Shown here piece by piece: positions 15,514 through 23,313 of a DNA stretch of 36,808 nucleotides. Every line of letters begins with the position of its first letter. Positions within the stretch are counted from its first letter, which is position 1. A model generated the notes under the pieces. It ran no database searches, had not been told where the DNA came from, and was given only the letters and a program-made list of their open reading frames with translations. Source of the DNA: Longimicrobiaceae bacterium (GTDB taxonomy: Bacteria; Gemmatimonadota; Gemmatimonadetes; Longimicrobiales; Longimicrobiaceae); contig JASLAX010000077.1 of assembly GCA_030146875.1 (NCBI GenBank), positions 1 to 36,808 on the forward strand, read 5' to 3'. Both the position numbers and the translations under genes were made by a program.

Positions 15514-16881
15514 ATGGGCCGCTCCGTCCTGTTGATCGACGACGAGCCCGGGGTCCTCCGCACCATCTCCCGGTACTTCGAGCACGAAGGCTGGGAGGTC
15601 TCCGTCGCGACCAGCGGTGAGGAGGGCGTGCCGCTGTACGAGGCGCGCCGCCCCGACCTGGTCCTGCTCGACCTGGACCTCCCGGGACTCTCCGGGCTCC
15701 AGATCCTGGAGATCCTCGTATCCCGCGGCGCGACCGTGCTCATGCTCACCGGCCACGGCGACATCTCCGTGGCCGTGGAGGCCATGCAGCTCGGCGCCGA
15801 GAGCTTCCTGACGAAGCCGGTGGACTTCGCCCACGTGGGCTCGGCGGCGGAGCGGGCCGTGGAGAAGGTGGAGCTGCGGCGCGCCAACCAGCTCCTCGCG
15901 AACAGCCTCGTGGACCGTACCCCGCCCTCGTCGCTGGGAACCTCACCCCTCATGGTGGAGACCGCGCGGCAGGTCGAGCTGATCGCCGCCTCGTCCGACA
16001 CCAGCGTGCTGCTGCTGGGCGAGAGCGGGACGGGGAAGACGTTCGTGGCGCAGATGATCCACGCCCGCTCGCCCCGCGGCCGAGCGTCCTTCGTGGAGAT
16101 CAACTGCGCGGGGCTCTCCGCCACCTTCCTGGAGTCGGAGCTCTTCGGACACGAGAAGGGCGCGTTCACGGGGGCCAGCGAGATGAAGCGCGGCCTCTTC
16201 GAGGTGGCGGACCGCGGGACGATCTTCCTGGACGAGATCGGCGACCTGTCCCCGGACCTGCAGCCCAAGCTGCTCAAGGTGCTGGAGACGCGCACGTTCC
16301 GCCGCCTGGGCGGCACGCGCGAGATCTCCACCGACGTGCGGCTGGTCGCGGCGACCCACCGGGACCTCTCGGTGGAGGTGCGCGAGGGGCGCTTCCGCGA
16401 GGACCTGTTCTACCGCCTCTCCGTCTTTCCCATCGTCCTGCCGCCGCTGCGCGAGCGTTCGCACGGGGACCTGCTCGAGCTGGTGCACCGCACCCTCGCC
16501 GAGATGCGCCCGCGGCATCCCGGATCCCCGGGCGAGCTCGCCCCCGCCGCGCTGGATCTGCTGGCCGGGCACACGTGGCCGGGGAACGTGCGCGAGCTCC
16601 GCAACGCGCTCGAGCGCGCGCTGGTCCTCTCCGCCGGTGCCGAGCGGATCGAGCTGGAGCACCTGCCGTCGGCCATGCGGACCGCCACCGCCCCGCGCGT
16701 CGCGCGCGAGGAGGTCGGTGCCCTCCCGCTGCACGAGGTGGAGCGCCGCCACATCGAGCGCACCCTCTGGAGCGCGGGCGGGAACCGGACGCTGGCCGCC
16801 GAGCGGCTGGGGATCTCGCGCGCCACGTTGCACGTGAAGATCAAGCAGTACGGGATGCAGGACGTGGGTCGGGAGGAGTGA
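15514..16881 (+). CDS. NtrC-type sigma54-dependent response regulator
   Basis: A 455-residue transcription activator. Domains: receiver 1-120 with D9/D10, phospho-acceptor D53 (VLLDLDLPG), Thr in MLTGHGD and Lys in FLTKPVD; AAA+ domain about 145-380 with Walker A GESGTGKT, the sigma54-contacting GAFTGA loop (EKGAFTGAS), Walker B GTIFLDEIGD and an arginine-finger region (FREDLFYRLSVFPI, LPPLRER); and a C-terminal Fis-type helix-turn-helix (GNRTLAAERLGISRATLHVKIKQYG). It should bind enhancer-like sites and open sigma54 promoters when phosphorylated. No kinase gene adjoins it, so its partner may be one of the kinases 8-17 kb away. The start is uncertain: 15514 begins directly at the receiver; an in-frame ATG at 15445 adds 23 residues. 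Its end overlaps the convergent gene by 41 bp. Confidence 0.92.
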   Translation: MGRSVLLIDDEPGVLRTISRYFEHEGWEVSVATSGEEGVPLYEARRPDLVLLDLDLPGLSGLQILEILVSRGATVLMLTGHGDISVAVEAMQLGAESFLTKPVDFAHVGSAAERAVEKVELRRANQLLANSLVDRTPPSSLGTSPLMVETARQVELIAASSDTSVLLLGESGTGKTFVAQMIHARSPRGRASFVEINCAGLSATFLESELFGHEKGAFTGASEMKRGLFEVADRGTIFLDEIGDLSPDLQPKLLKVLETRTFRRLGGTREISTDVRLVAATHRDLSVEVREGRFREDLFYRLSVFPIVLPPLRERSHGDLLELVHRTLAEMRPRHPGSPGELAPAALDLLAGHTWPGNVRELRNALERALVLSAGAERIELEHLPSAMRTATAPRVAREEVGALPLHEVERRHIERTLWSAGGNRTLAAERLGISRATLHVKIKQYGMQDVGREE

Positions 16882-17857
16882 CCCGCAGGAGCGCCTCCAC
16901 GGCGAGGGCATGGAAGCGCCTACCGGCACCCGAGCGGAGCACCTCTTCCCGGTAGGCGCGCGGCTCGGGGCCCCGGTACGATCGCTCCGAGGCCATGGCG
17001 TCCCACACGTCGCAGACCCGGAGGATCCCCGCCAGCAGCAGGTCGCCCGAGCCTTTCGAGAGCCGGGCCTCCAGCTCGCTGTGGTCGGTCCCCTGGTGCT
17101 CCACGAGATTCGCCGTCGAGCGCAGGGGTGCCACCGCCCGAAGGATGGCGGCGCCGGCCTTCGCGTGGCCGCGGATCCGCTCCAGCTCCGCCGGGGTCAG
17201 CGGCTCGGTCTTGTGCAGCAGCTCCAGCGGCACCGAGCCCTTGCCGATCTCGTGCAGAAGCGCCGCGGACTCCAGCCGTTCCATCTCCCCTCCCGTCACC
17301 CCCAGCTCCCCCCCCACCGCGCGAGCGATCCCGGCGACGCGCGCGGCGTGCCCGTGCATGTAGGGGTCGCGGACGGCGATCGTGAGCGCCAGCGCGTGCA
17401 CGGTCTGGCGCTGCAGGTCGCGCATTCCGCGCTCGAGCCGGTCCACCTCGCCGAAGATCTCCCCGCGCAGCGCGCGGAGGTCCCCATTCGCCCACGACAG
17501 CGCCTCCCGGATCCTCGTCGCGACCTCCGCCGCATCGAACGGCCGGAGCAGCAGGGTCGCGCCTTCCAGCGCCTCGCCATCGGCGGGCGTGCCCTCCTCC
17601 ACCACCGAGAGGTGGCGCCCCACGCGGTTCACGTGGCGGAACCGCTCCACGCACTCGACGCCGCTCGGCCCGCGGGTCGAGGCCCGGTCGGTGATCAGCA
17701 GGTCGGGGGCGACGCCGTCCCCGAGCATCCGCACGGCCTCGGCGCCGTTCCGCACCGTCACGGGAAGGTGCGCGCACCGGCGGAGGATGGGTTCCAGCTC
17801 CGAGCTCACCTCGTCTCGGGCGCTGACGATCAGGATTCGGCCGGTGATGGCGACCAT
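16841..17857 (-). CDS. Degenerate HD-GYP response regulator
   Basis: 338 residues: a divergent receiver (1-120; ILIVSARDE lacks the usual acidic pair; D57 in LLITDRAS could accept phosphate; the conserved Lys is Arg in LLLRPFD) followed by an HD-GYP-like domain. Recognisable parts are HALALTIAVRDPYMHGHAARVAGIARAVG and LHEIGKGSVP, where the HD pair is H202-E203; the HHExxDGSGYP signature is replaced by EHQGTDHSELEARL (about 253-266). The later CDVWDAMASERSYRGP segment is conserved. It probably cannot hydrolyse cyclic di-GMP by the usual mechanism and may act as a binding or partner protein (inference). It lies 41 bp downstream of a small exported-protein gene on the same strand, likely one operon. 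Confidence 0.82.
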   Translation of the reverse strand: MVAITGRILIVSARDEVSSELEPILRRCAHLPVTVRNGAEAVRMLGDGVAPDLLITDRASTRGPSGVECVERFRHVNRVGRHLSVVEEGTPADGEALEGATLLLRPFDAAEVATRIREALSWANGDLRALRGEIFGEVDRLERGMRDLQRQTVHALALTIAVRDPYMHGHAARVAGIARAVGGELGVTGGEMERLESAALLHEIGKGSVPLELLHKTEPLTPAELERIRGHAKAGAAILRAVAPLRSTANLVEHQGTDHSELEARLSKGSGDLLLAGILRVCDVWDAMASERSYRGPEPRAYREEVLRSGAGRRFHALAVEALLRVTPPDPRPASRTA

Positions 17858-17898
17858 CGGTTGTCTTTCTGGTGAGGGGGAAGGACCGGGGCGGTGCG

Positions 17899-18279
17899 TC
17901 AGGCGTTCGCCGTGACGACCAGCGTGAGCGGCAGGGCGCCGCCCGCGCCGGAAGCGCGGCAGAGGAGGACGGCGTCCACCCGCCGGCCGCGCGTCGTCGC
18001 CGCCCCGGGCACCGCGGTCGTGGCCCCGCGGCGGCACCCGAGCGCGGAGCCGTCCGCCCCCTGGAGCCGGATGATCGCGGCGGTGCCCCCGTCGACGCGC
18101 AGGGGCGCGGTCACCTCGATCTCTCCCCGCGACGGATGGGTCACGCGGAGGGCGCCGCTCAGCCCGGCGGAGACGGGGTCGCGCACGGTCGCGGAGACGG
18201 TGAGGCTCTCCGTCTGGGCCGGCGCCGTTCGGCTGGTGAGCGCCAGCATCGCCATGCACGTCGGGATGATCCATCGCAT
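17899..18279 (-). CDS. Small secreted beta-rich protein
   Basis: 126 residues with a clear signal peptide (MRWIIPTCMAMLALTSRTAPAQ). The mature part is rich in Val/Thr strands (SLTVSATVRDPV, GEIEVTAPLRV, LPLTLVVTANA), and two cysteines (in LGCRRG and LLCRAS) could form a disulfide. It may be a fimbrial-subunit-like or DUF4402-like protein, but I cannot assign a family. A strong GAGG lies 5 nt before the ATG. The upstream leader (18280 onward) is long, and the degenerate HD-GYP gene follows 41 bp downstream. Confidence 0.65.
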   Translation of the reverse strand: MRWIIPTCMAMLALTSRTAPAQTESLTVSATVRDPVSAGLSGALRVTHPSRGEIEVTAPLRVDGGTAAIIRLQGADGSALGCRRGATTAVPGAATTRGRRVDAVLLCRASGAGGALPLTLVVTANA

Positions 18280-18787
18280 TCGTACCTCGGGGCTCGGGAG
18301 CGGAAGTCCACGAGCCCAGGCCACGCGAGCCTCGCACCGTCCCCGGGGCTGAACCGAACACGTTGCTGTGTATGGGTTTGCACGTCGTCTGCCCTCCCGG
18401 CCGAAACGACGCCTTCTCGAACGCACCCGCCCCGCACTCGCGCCAAATCTCTGCGGATGCGGCACTTGCGAAGGGGTGTACGAAAGGTTGGCGACGTCAG
18501 AGGCGCTGCCCACCCGCCGCGCGGACTCGCGGGGGATCCACCTGGCCGCTCCGCCTGACGGTGTCGGATTGCCCGACACGCCGCGGTGGAGGCGCGCCGG
18601 GACGGCGGTTCGTGCGCCGTCCGCGGCAACCCGTCCAGCATCCGGTCGGCCGCGACCCGGGCAGCGCCGGCCTCCCCATCGTGAAAACCGAGGGTTCGCA
18701 ACGCTTCTCCCGCCCCGTCCGCCGGGGCATGCGTCTGGCCTCCTCCTCCCTCACACCCCGCCCGCTCCCCTCAGAGAAGGCCGAACC
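18280..18787. other. Divergent intergenic region
   Basis: About 500 bp lie between the minus-strand secreted-protein gene and the plus-strand 43-codon gene. It should hold promoters for both, but I could not identify convincing -35/-10 pairs. No RNA gene or extended repeat was seen. Confidence 0.3.
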
Positions 18788-18919
18788 ATGAACGCACGCT
18801 CCCTGCTCGTCGTCGCCGCGACCATCGCGCTCACGCTGACCGCCGCCGCGACCGTCACGCGCCCCGAGGTCCCGTCGCCGCCCGCACCGCCCGCCCCCCA
18901 CGTCCTCGTGGTCGGTTGA
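18788..18919 (+). CDS. Tiny exported peptide, 43 residues
   Basis: The frame encodes MNARSLLVVAATIALTLTAAATV, a signal-peptide-like or single-span segment, then a Pro-rich tail (RPEVPSPPAPPAPHVLVVG). A GAAGG ribosome binding site sits about 8 nt before the ATG, and a 7-bp hairpin starts 6 bp after the stop; both favour a real gene over a chance frame. No family is recognised. It could be a leader or membrane peptide related to the HD-GYP operon that starts 151 bp downstream. Confidence 0.45.
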   Translation: MNARSLLVVAATIALTLTAAATVTRPEVPSPPAPPAPHVLVVG

Positions 18920-18925
18920 GCCGGT

Positions 18926-18945
18926 CCGGTGCCGGCGCGCACCGG
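18926..18945 (+). terminator. Hairpin after the tiny exported peptide gene
   Basis: A perfect 7-bp stem (CCGGTGC / GCACCGG) with a 6-nt loop, 6 bp past the stop codon at 18917-18919. It lacks a T-tract, so termination efficiency is doubtful. Confidence 0.35.
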
Positions 18946-19070
18946 CCGTGTCGCTTCGGCGCACGGACGGCGGACCGTCGCGCCGGCACCTCCGCCTGGC
19001 CGGGGCCGGGGCGCCAGGCACCCGGTCGCCCAGCTTCGGCATGCGTGACCCTCGACGCGGAGCGTGAAGG

Positions 19071-20135
19071 ATGGAGCGGATGAAGCCGACGCCTGCCGTG
19101 CAGCCGGGAATCCTGGTCGTGGACGACGACGAGGCGCAGGTGCGGCTGCTCCTCCGGCTCCTGCAGCGGGAAGGGTACTCCGACGTCCGCGCGACCACCC
19201 GTGCGGACCAGGCGCTGGCGCTCGCGGGGGAGCTGCGCCCGGACCTGGTCGTGCTCGACGTCCACGTGGGGGTCCCGGACGGGCTCACGCTCCTCAGCGG
19301 CCTGCGGTCGCTGGACGAGCCCGGCGATCCCACGCCGGTGCTGATGGTGACGGGGGACACCAGCCAGGGGACGCGCAGGTGTGCCCTGGAGCGGGGCGCG
19401 ACGGACTTCCTGACGCGGCCGTTCGACCTGGTCGAGGTGCGGCACCGTGTCCGCAACCTGTTGCAGGCCCGAGCGCTCCGCGCCGGCCTCGCCGCGGAGC
19501 GCGCCGAGCTCGCGCGCACGGCGGCGGCGGCGGTCAGCGAGCTGGCGGTCGCCGAGGCCGAGATCCTGGACCGGCTGTCGGAGGCGGGCCGCTTCCGCGA
19601 CGACGACACCGGCCGGCACACGCACCGCGTAGGCGAGATGGCGGCCGGGATCGCCGCCGAGATGGGGCTGGCACCCGACGTGGTGGAGCTCCTCCGCCGC
19701 GCCGCGCCCCTCCACGACGTGGGGAAGGTCGGCATCCCCGACCGGCTGCTCTTCAAGCCCGGACCGCTGAGCCCCGACGAGTTCGAGCTCGTGAAGGCCC
19801 ACACCTCGATCGGCGCCGCCATCCTCTCGGGCGGGCGCGCGGAGGTGATTCGGCTCGCCGCGGAGATCGCCCTGCGGCACCACGAGCGGTGGGACGGCTC
19901 CGGGTATCCGGGGGGTCTGCGCGCGGACGAGATCCCGCTCGCCGCGCGGATCGTGGCGGCGGCCGACGTCTTCGACGCGCTGAGCCACGCCCGCCCGTAC
20001 CGTGCGGCGTGGGCGCCGGAGCAGGTGCTCGAGCACCTGCGGACGGGCTCCGGGACCCACTTCGACCCTGCCGTGGTGGCGGGGCTCCTGGCCCTGCGTG
20101 CGCGGAGCGTCCCCGCCTCCGTCGAGGCGGCCTGA
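19071..20135 (+). CDS. HD-GYP response regulator, predicted cyclic di-GMP phosphodiesterase
   Basis: 354 residues: receiver 12-128 (ILVVDDDE; D63 in VVLDVHVG; the usual Lys is R116 in FLTRPFD), a coiled linker of about 140-175, and a full HD-GYP domain. Catalytic features are intact: H183 in GRHTHRVGEM, H215-D216 in LHDVGKVGIPDRLL, H270-H271-E in HHERWDGSGYPGGL with GYP at 278-280, and AADVFDALSHARPY. It should degrade cyclic di-GMP under receiver control, as RpfG does. Start 19071 has GAAGG just upstream; an ATG at 19080 preceded by GGAGCGG is equally plausible. The stop overlaps the next start (TGATG), coupling it to the lone receiver that follows. Confidence 0.92.
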   Translation: MERMKPTPAVQPGILVVDDDEAQVRLLLRLLQREGYSDVRATTRADQALALAGELRPDLVVLDVHVGVPDGLTLLSGLRSLDEPGDPTPVLMVTGDTSQGTRRCALERGATDFLTRPFDLVEVRHRVRNLLQARALRAGLAAERAELARTAAAAVSELAVAEAEILDRLSEAGRFRDDDTGRHTHRVGEMAAGIAAEMGLAPDVVELLRRAAPLHDVGKVGIPDRLLFKPGPLSPDEFELVKAHTSIGAAILSGGRAEVIRLAAEIALRHHERWDGSGYPGGLRADEIPLAARIVAAADVFDALSHARPYRAAWAPEQVLEHLRTGSGTHFDPAVVAGLLALRARSVPASVEAA

Positions 20136-20557
20136 TGAGCGCCTCCGCCGGTGACGAGCTGCGGATCCGCTCCCTGCGAGTGCTCGTCGTCGACGACGAC
20201 GGCGCGGTGCGGCGCATCGCGACGCGCGTCCTGGCGCGCCGGGGGCACCGGGTGGACGAGGTGGCGGACGGCTGGGACGCCGTCAGCCGCATCGGGGACG
20301 CGGAAGCGCAGGACCCGTACGACGTGATCCTCTCCGACCTGCGCATGCCCGGGCTGGACGGCGGCGGCCTGCGGGCCGAGCTGTGCTCCCGCTGGCCGGG
20401 GATGGAGCGAAGGCTCGTGTTCCTCAGCGGAGGGGCGTGCGAGGATGCGCTCGCGGCCGCCGGCTCCGGGGGAGCCGTGCCCCTCCTTCGCAAGCCATTC
20501 GAGTTCGTGGAGCTCACCTGGGTGGTGGAGGCGCGCGCGGCCCCGTCCGCGGCCTGA
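20135..20557 (+). CDS. Single-domain response regulator
   Basis: 140 residues forming only a receiver: acidic cluster VVDDD, phospho-acceptor D68 in ILSDLRMPG, Ser in FLSGG and Lys in LLRKPFEF. There is no output domain, so it should pass phosphate on or act by protein contact, perhaps tuning the HD-GYP protein encoded just before it. The ATG overlaps the upstream TGA by one base. The gene is followed by a strong hairpin 57 bp downstream. Confidence 0.88.
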   Translation: MSASAGDELRIRSLRVLVVDDDGAVRRIATRVLARRGHRVDEVADGWDAVSRIGDAEAQDPYDVILSDLRMPGLDGGGLRAELCSRWPGMERRLVFLSGGACEDALAAAGSGGAVPLLRKPFEFVELTWVVEARAAPSAA

Positions 20558-20614
20558 GGCCGGCGGAGGACGCGTCGCGCCGGGCGAGCGCCGGTGGCCG
20601 GGCGGTATATGCAG

Positions 20615-20645
20615 GGGAGGCCGGCGACGGACGCGCCGGCCTCCC
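20615..20645 (+). terminator. Hairpin terminator after the HD-GYP operon
   Basis: A perfect 12-bp stem, GGGAGGCCGGCG (20615-20626) with CGCCGGCCTCCC (20634-20645), and a 7-nt loop. It is followed by TTCGCG, not a long T-tract. Its position, 57 bp past the receiver stop and 285 bp before the next gene, suits a transcription end. Confidence 0.6.
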
Positions 20646-20929
20646 TTCGCGCGTGCGTGCGCCGCGCGCGAGCCGGCGCCCCGCCCGTCCGGCTTCCGTC
20701 ACCCGTCCGGGTTCTGGACGCCGCCGCCCGCACCGCGCTCACCGCTCGCTCCCCCTTCCATGTCGCCGCGCCGGGTCCGGGATCCGTACGCTGCGACCCC
20801 GCAGCGGCCGCCGGTCCGCGATGGCCGTAACCACCGGCAGAATGCCTACTTAGCGCCTCACGTGCCCGGGCCCGCGGCAGGGCTCGCATCTCGCTTTCTC
20901 CCTCCCCCAACCCGCTATGGAGAAAGAGG

Positions 20930-22516
20930 ATGCGAGCGATGACAGGGAGGGTGCGACCCGGGATGGTGGCGGCGCTGGTGGTGCTGTCGGGCTGCGACGC
21001 GGCCGCTCCCATCGCCGCGCCGCTGGACGCGGCCTGCGAGGCGGCCGCCGCGGTCGACCTGGAGCCCGGGGAGACGACGGTGCTGGACGAGGCCGGGGCC
21101 GCCTGCTTCTCGCTCGCGGCCAAGGCCCACGCAGGCTACGTCGTCGCGGGCTTCGACACGCGCGGGATCGAGGCCGCGCGCCACGGCACCGAGCCGGGGT
21201 GGATGGACGAGCCGGTCTACACGATCGAGGACCGCAGCCGGGGCGGGGTCGCCGCCGCGGCCCCGTCCGCCTCCCTGGCGCCGGCGCCCCGCACCCCCGC
21301 CCTCGCTTCCGTGGGCGCGGACGCGGTGCTCGACGCCACGGGGGACGGCGCCGCCGATCCGTTCCGGCGCGACCGTCGATGGGTCGAAGGCGAGCGCTTC
21401 CCCATCGGACTTCCCGGCCGGACCGCCACCTCCGCGCGGGTGGTCCGCGTCCGCGGTGGGGTCGTGCTGGCGGTGGTGGAGGCCGATGCCGCGTCCGGTA
21501 CGAACCGCGTGGTGGACCAGGCGCGCCAGGCGCTGGAGACCCTCGCCGCCGACGGGTTCTCCACGCTGCGCTCCACGTTCGGCAGCGAGATGCCGCTCAC
21601 CAGCGACGGGTCCGGGCAGCTGCTCGTGGTGCTGGACGCCTGGAACCCCGACCACGGCGCCGGCGGCGCCGTCGCCCAGGTCCTGCCCGGCGGTGGCGTG
21701 CGCACGTGGCTGCGGATCAACCTGCAGGTGCGTCCCGAGATCCGGTCGGGCTACGAAGCCTTCGACCACTCCACCTACCGCCTGAAGGTGCTGGCCCACG
21801 AGCTCACCCACGCCTGGCAGCTCGCCTGGCTCGACGCGGCCACGCCGGGTGGGCTGCGGGAGATCCCCGCCTCGCCGCGGTGGGGCTTCGAGGGAGGGGC
21901 GGACCTGGTGGCCGTGGACGTGGTCCGGCGGGCGCTGGGCGTCTCCCTGACCGGGAACTGGGCGTGGGGCGACCACCTGAAGCCGGGCGACCGCGCCGTC
22001 ACCCTCGCGCTGGAGCCCGCCGACACGCGCGGCCTCCTGCTCCGCGGGTACTTCGACGCCTCCTCCTTCCTGCGCGACCTGCAGGTACGTCTCGTCCGGT
22101 CGGGCGTGCCCGCTGACGTCGCCATGCGCGAGCTGGCGCAGGGCGCGGTGGAGGGATGGTGGGGACGGGGCGGGGATCTCCCGGGCCTGGCGGCGCGGAT
22201 GCGAGCGCGCCTGGGCGCCGGCTGGGATCCGGCCGACGCGGTGCTGCTCTGGACGGTCGCGCAGGCGGCGGACGACATGAGCGCCTTCCCGGCGCTGAAC
22301 AACGAGGCGTACGCCGACGCGGGAGATCCCCGGAGCGGATACGCGTGGCTGCCGGTGACGAAGGACCTGCACGCCGGAGCCGGCTTCTCGCTGACGACCC
22401 CGCAGGGAGCCGGTGGCTCGTTCTTCCTGCGGCTGTGGGACAGCGCGGTCGGCGGTACGTACTCCCTCCGCTCCACCCGTCCCGGCGCCCGGTGGATGGT
22501 GGCCCGCTTCCGCTGA
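20930..22516 (+). CDS. Zinc metalloprotease-like lipoprotein (HELTH motif)
   Basis: 528 residues. The N-terminus has a lipobox (LSGC, lipidated C22), so the protein should be anchored on the periplasmic or outer face. The central LAHELTHAWQLAW (H290, E291, H294) is a thermolysin-type zinc site, and E321 in WGFEGGADLVA fits the third ligand of gluzincins. A propeptide-like or beta region precedes it, and the C-terminus (GGSFFLRLWDS, GTYSLRSTRPG) looks like a beta-sandwich. It resembles M30/hyicolysin-like peptidases in motif spacing only; the family is not certain. GGAG lies 7 nt before the chosen ATG; an ATG at 20939 is less well placed. The gene stands alone. Confidence 0.75.
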   Translation: MRAMTGRVRPGMVAALVVLSGCDAAAPIAAPLDAACEAAAAVDLEPGETTVLDEAGAACFSLAAKAHAGYVVAGFDTRGIEAARHGTEPGWMDEPVYTIEDRSRGGVAAAAPSASLAPAPRTPALASVGADAVLDATGDGAADPFRRDRRWVEGERFPIGLPGRTATSARVVRVRGGVVLAVVEADAASGTNRVVDQARQALETLAADGFSTLRSTFGSEMPLTSDGSGQLLVVLDAWNPDHGAGGAVAQVLPGGGVRTWLRINLQVRPEIRSGYEAFDHSTYRLKVLAHELTHAWQLAWLDAATPGGLREIPASPRWGFEGGADLVAVDVVRRALGVSLTGNWAWGDHLKPGDRAVTLALEPADTRGLLLRGYFDASSFLRDLQVRLVRSGVPADVAMRELAQGAVEGWWGRGGDLPGLAARMRARLGAGWDPADAVLLWTVAQAADDMSAFPALNNEAYADAGDPRSGYAWLPVTKDLHAGAGFSLTTPQGAGGSFFLRLWDSAVGGTYSLRSTRPGARWMVARFR

Positions 22517-23313
22517 GGCGTCCCGCTCGGCACACCCGATCAGCTCCCGACCATCCTCCCCCGGCCCCCGGGGCGCCACCCAACGGCGCTCCGGGTTCGC
22601 GGCGTTCGAGGGGGCCTTCGGCGCCGGGGAAGAGACGCCGGCACGGTACGGCCGGAAAGAAGGCTCGCTACGACGGCCGTTCGCACCCCCGGCCCGCCCC
22701 GTGCCCGGCGGAGCATGGCATTTTCCTTCCCGCGCCCCGCGTGCGTGTGGGCGGCGTCCGGAGATCGGGAGACCCCTCTGGAGCCGCCCGGGGTCATCCC
22801 CGCACGGACGATGTCCCGTTCAACGTCCCTTCCGGACGCCCCTCGAACCGGGCACGCTTCTTCCGGCACTTGCTCGGCGTAGTCCCGGCGGTGACCGCCG
22901 GCGTCTCCCGAAGGGGATCCCGACCGCTCCCAAGCGGCGGCTGCGTACGCCCCCCTCCGTCCTTCCCGGGGGCGTCGGGCCGGTTGCAGCGGCAGCCCCT
23001 CCCCGGCCGGCGCTGTCCGGCGCCCTCTCCTTCCGCCGCGCCGAACCCTGCCCAGCGGCCCTGCCAGAGGCCTGCCGCACCGGTCCCACCGCCGTGCCGC
23101 GCGGGGGGAGCACGCCGGATGGAAGGGCAGGCGGAGCCGCCGCCTACCCGCTTCGCGGCACGCCCGCCCGCGCTGCGTCGGGGGCGTGGGGGCGGAACAC
23201 TAGCGCCGGATGAGAATCGACCGTATCTCTGCATAATGGCTTTTCCGGAGCGGTCGCGCGGTATGGTTGGGAGCCGGGCCGCCGTCGGGTGCTCCTCAGC
23301 GAGGGACCACGTC
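22517..23313. other. Long intergenic region before the first hybrid kinase
   Basis: About 800 bp carry open frames with no protein-like composition on either strand. The last 110 bp are less GC-rich; CATAAT at 23232-23237 is a plausible -10 element, 77 bp before the kinase start, with no good -35 partner. No RNA gene or repeat recognised. Confidence 0.35.

Noticed and set aside
22156..23313. Extension of the first hybrid kinase upstream into the metalloprotease gene
   Set aside because: The extra residues are Pro/Arg/Gly-rich and unlike protein. The ATG at 23314 has a good ribosome binding site and is followed by a membrane span at the expected distance.
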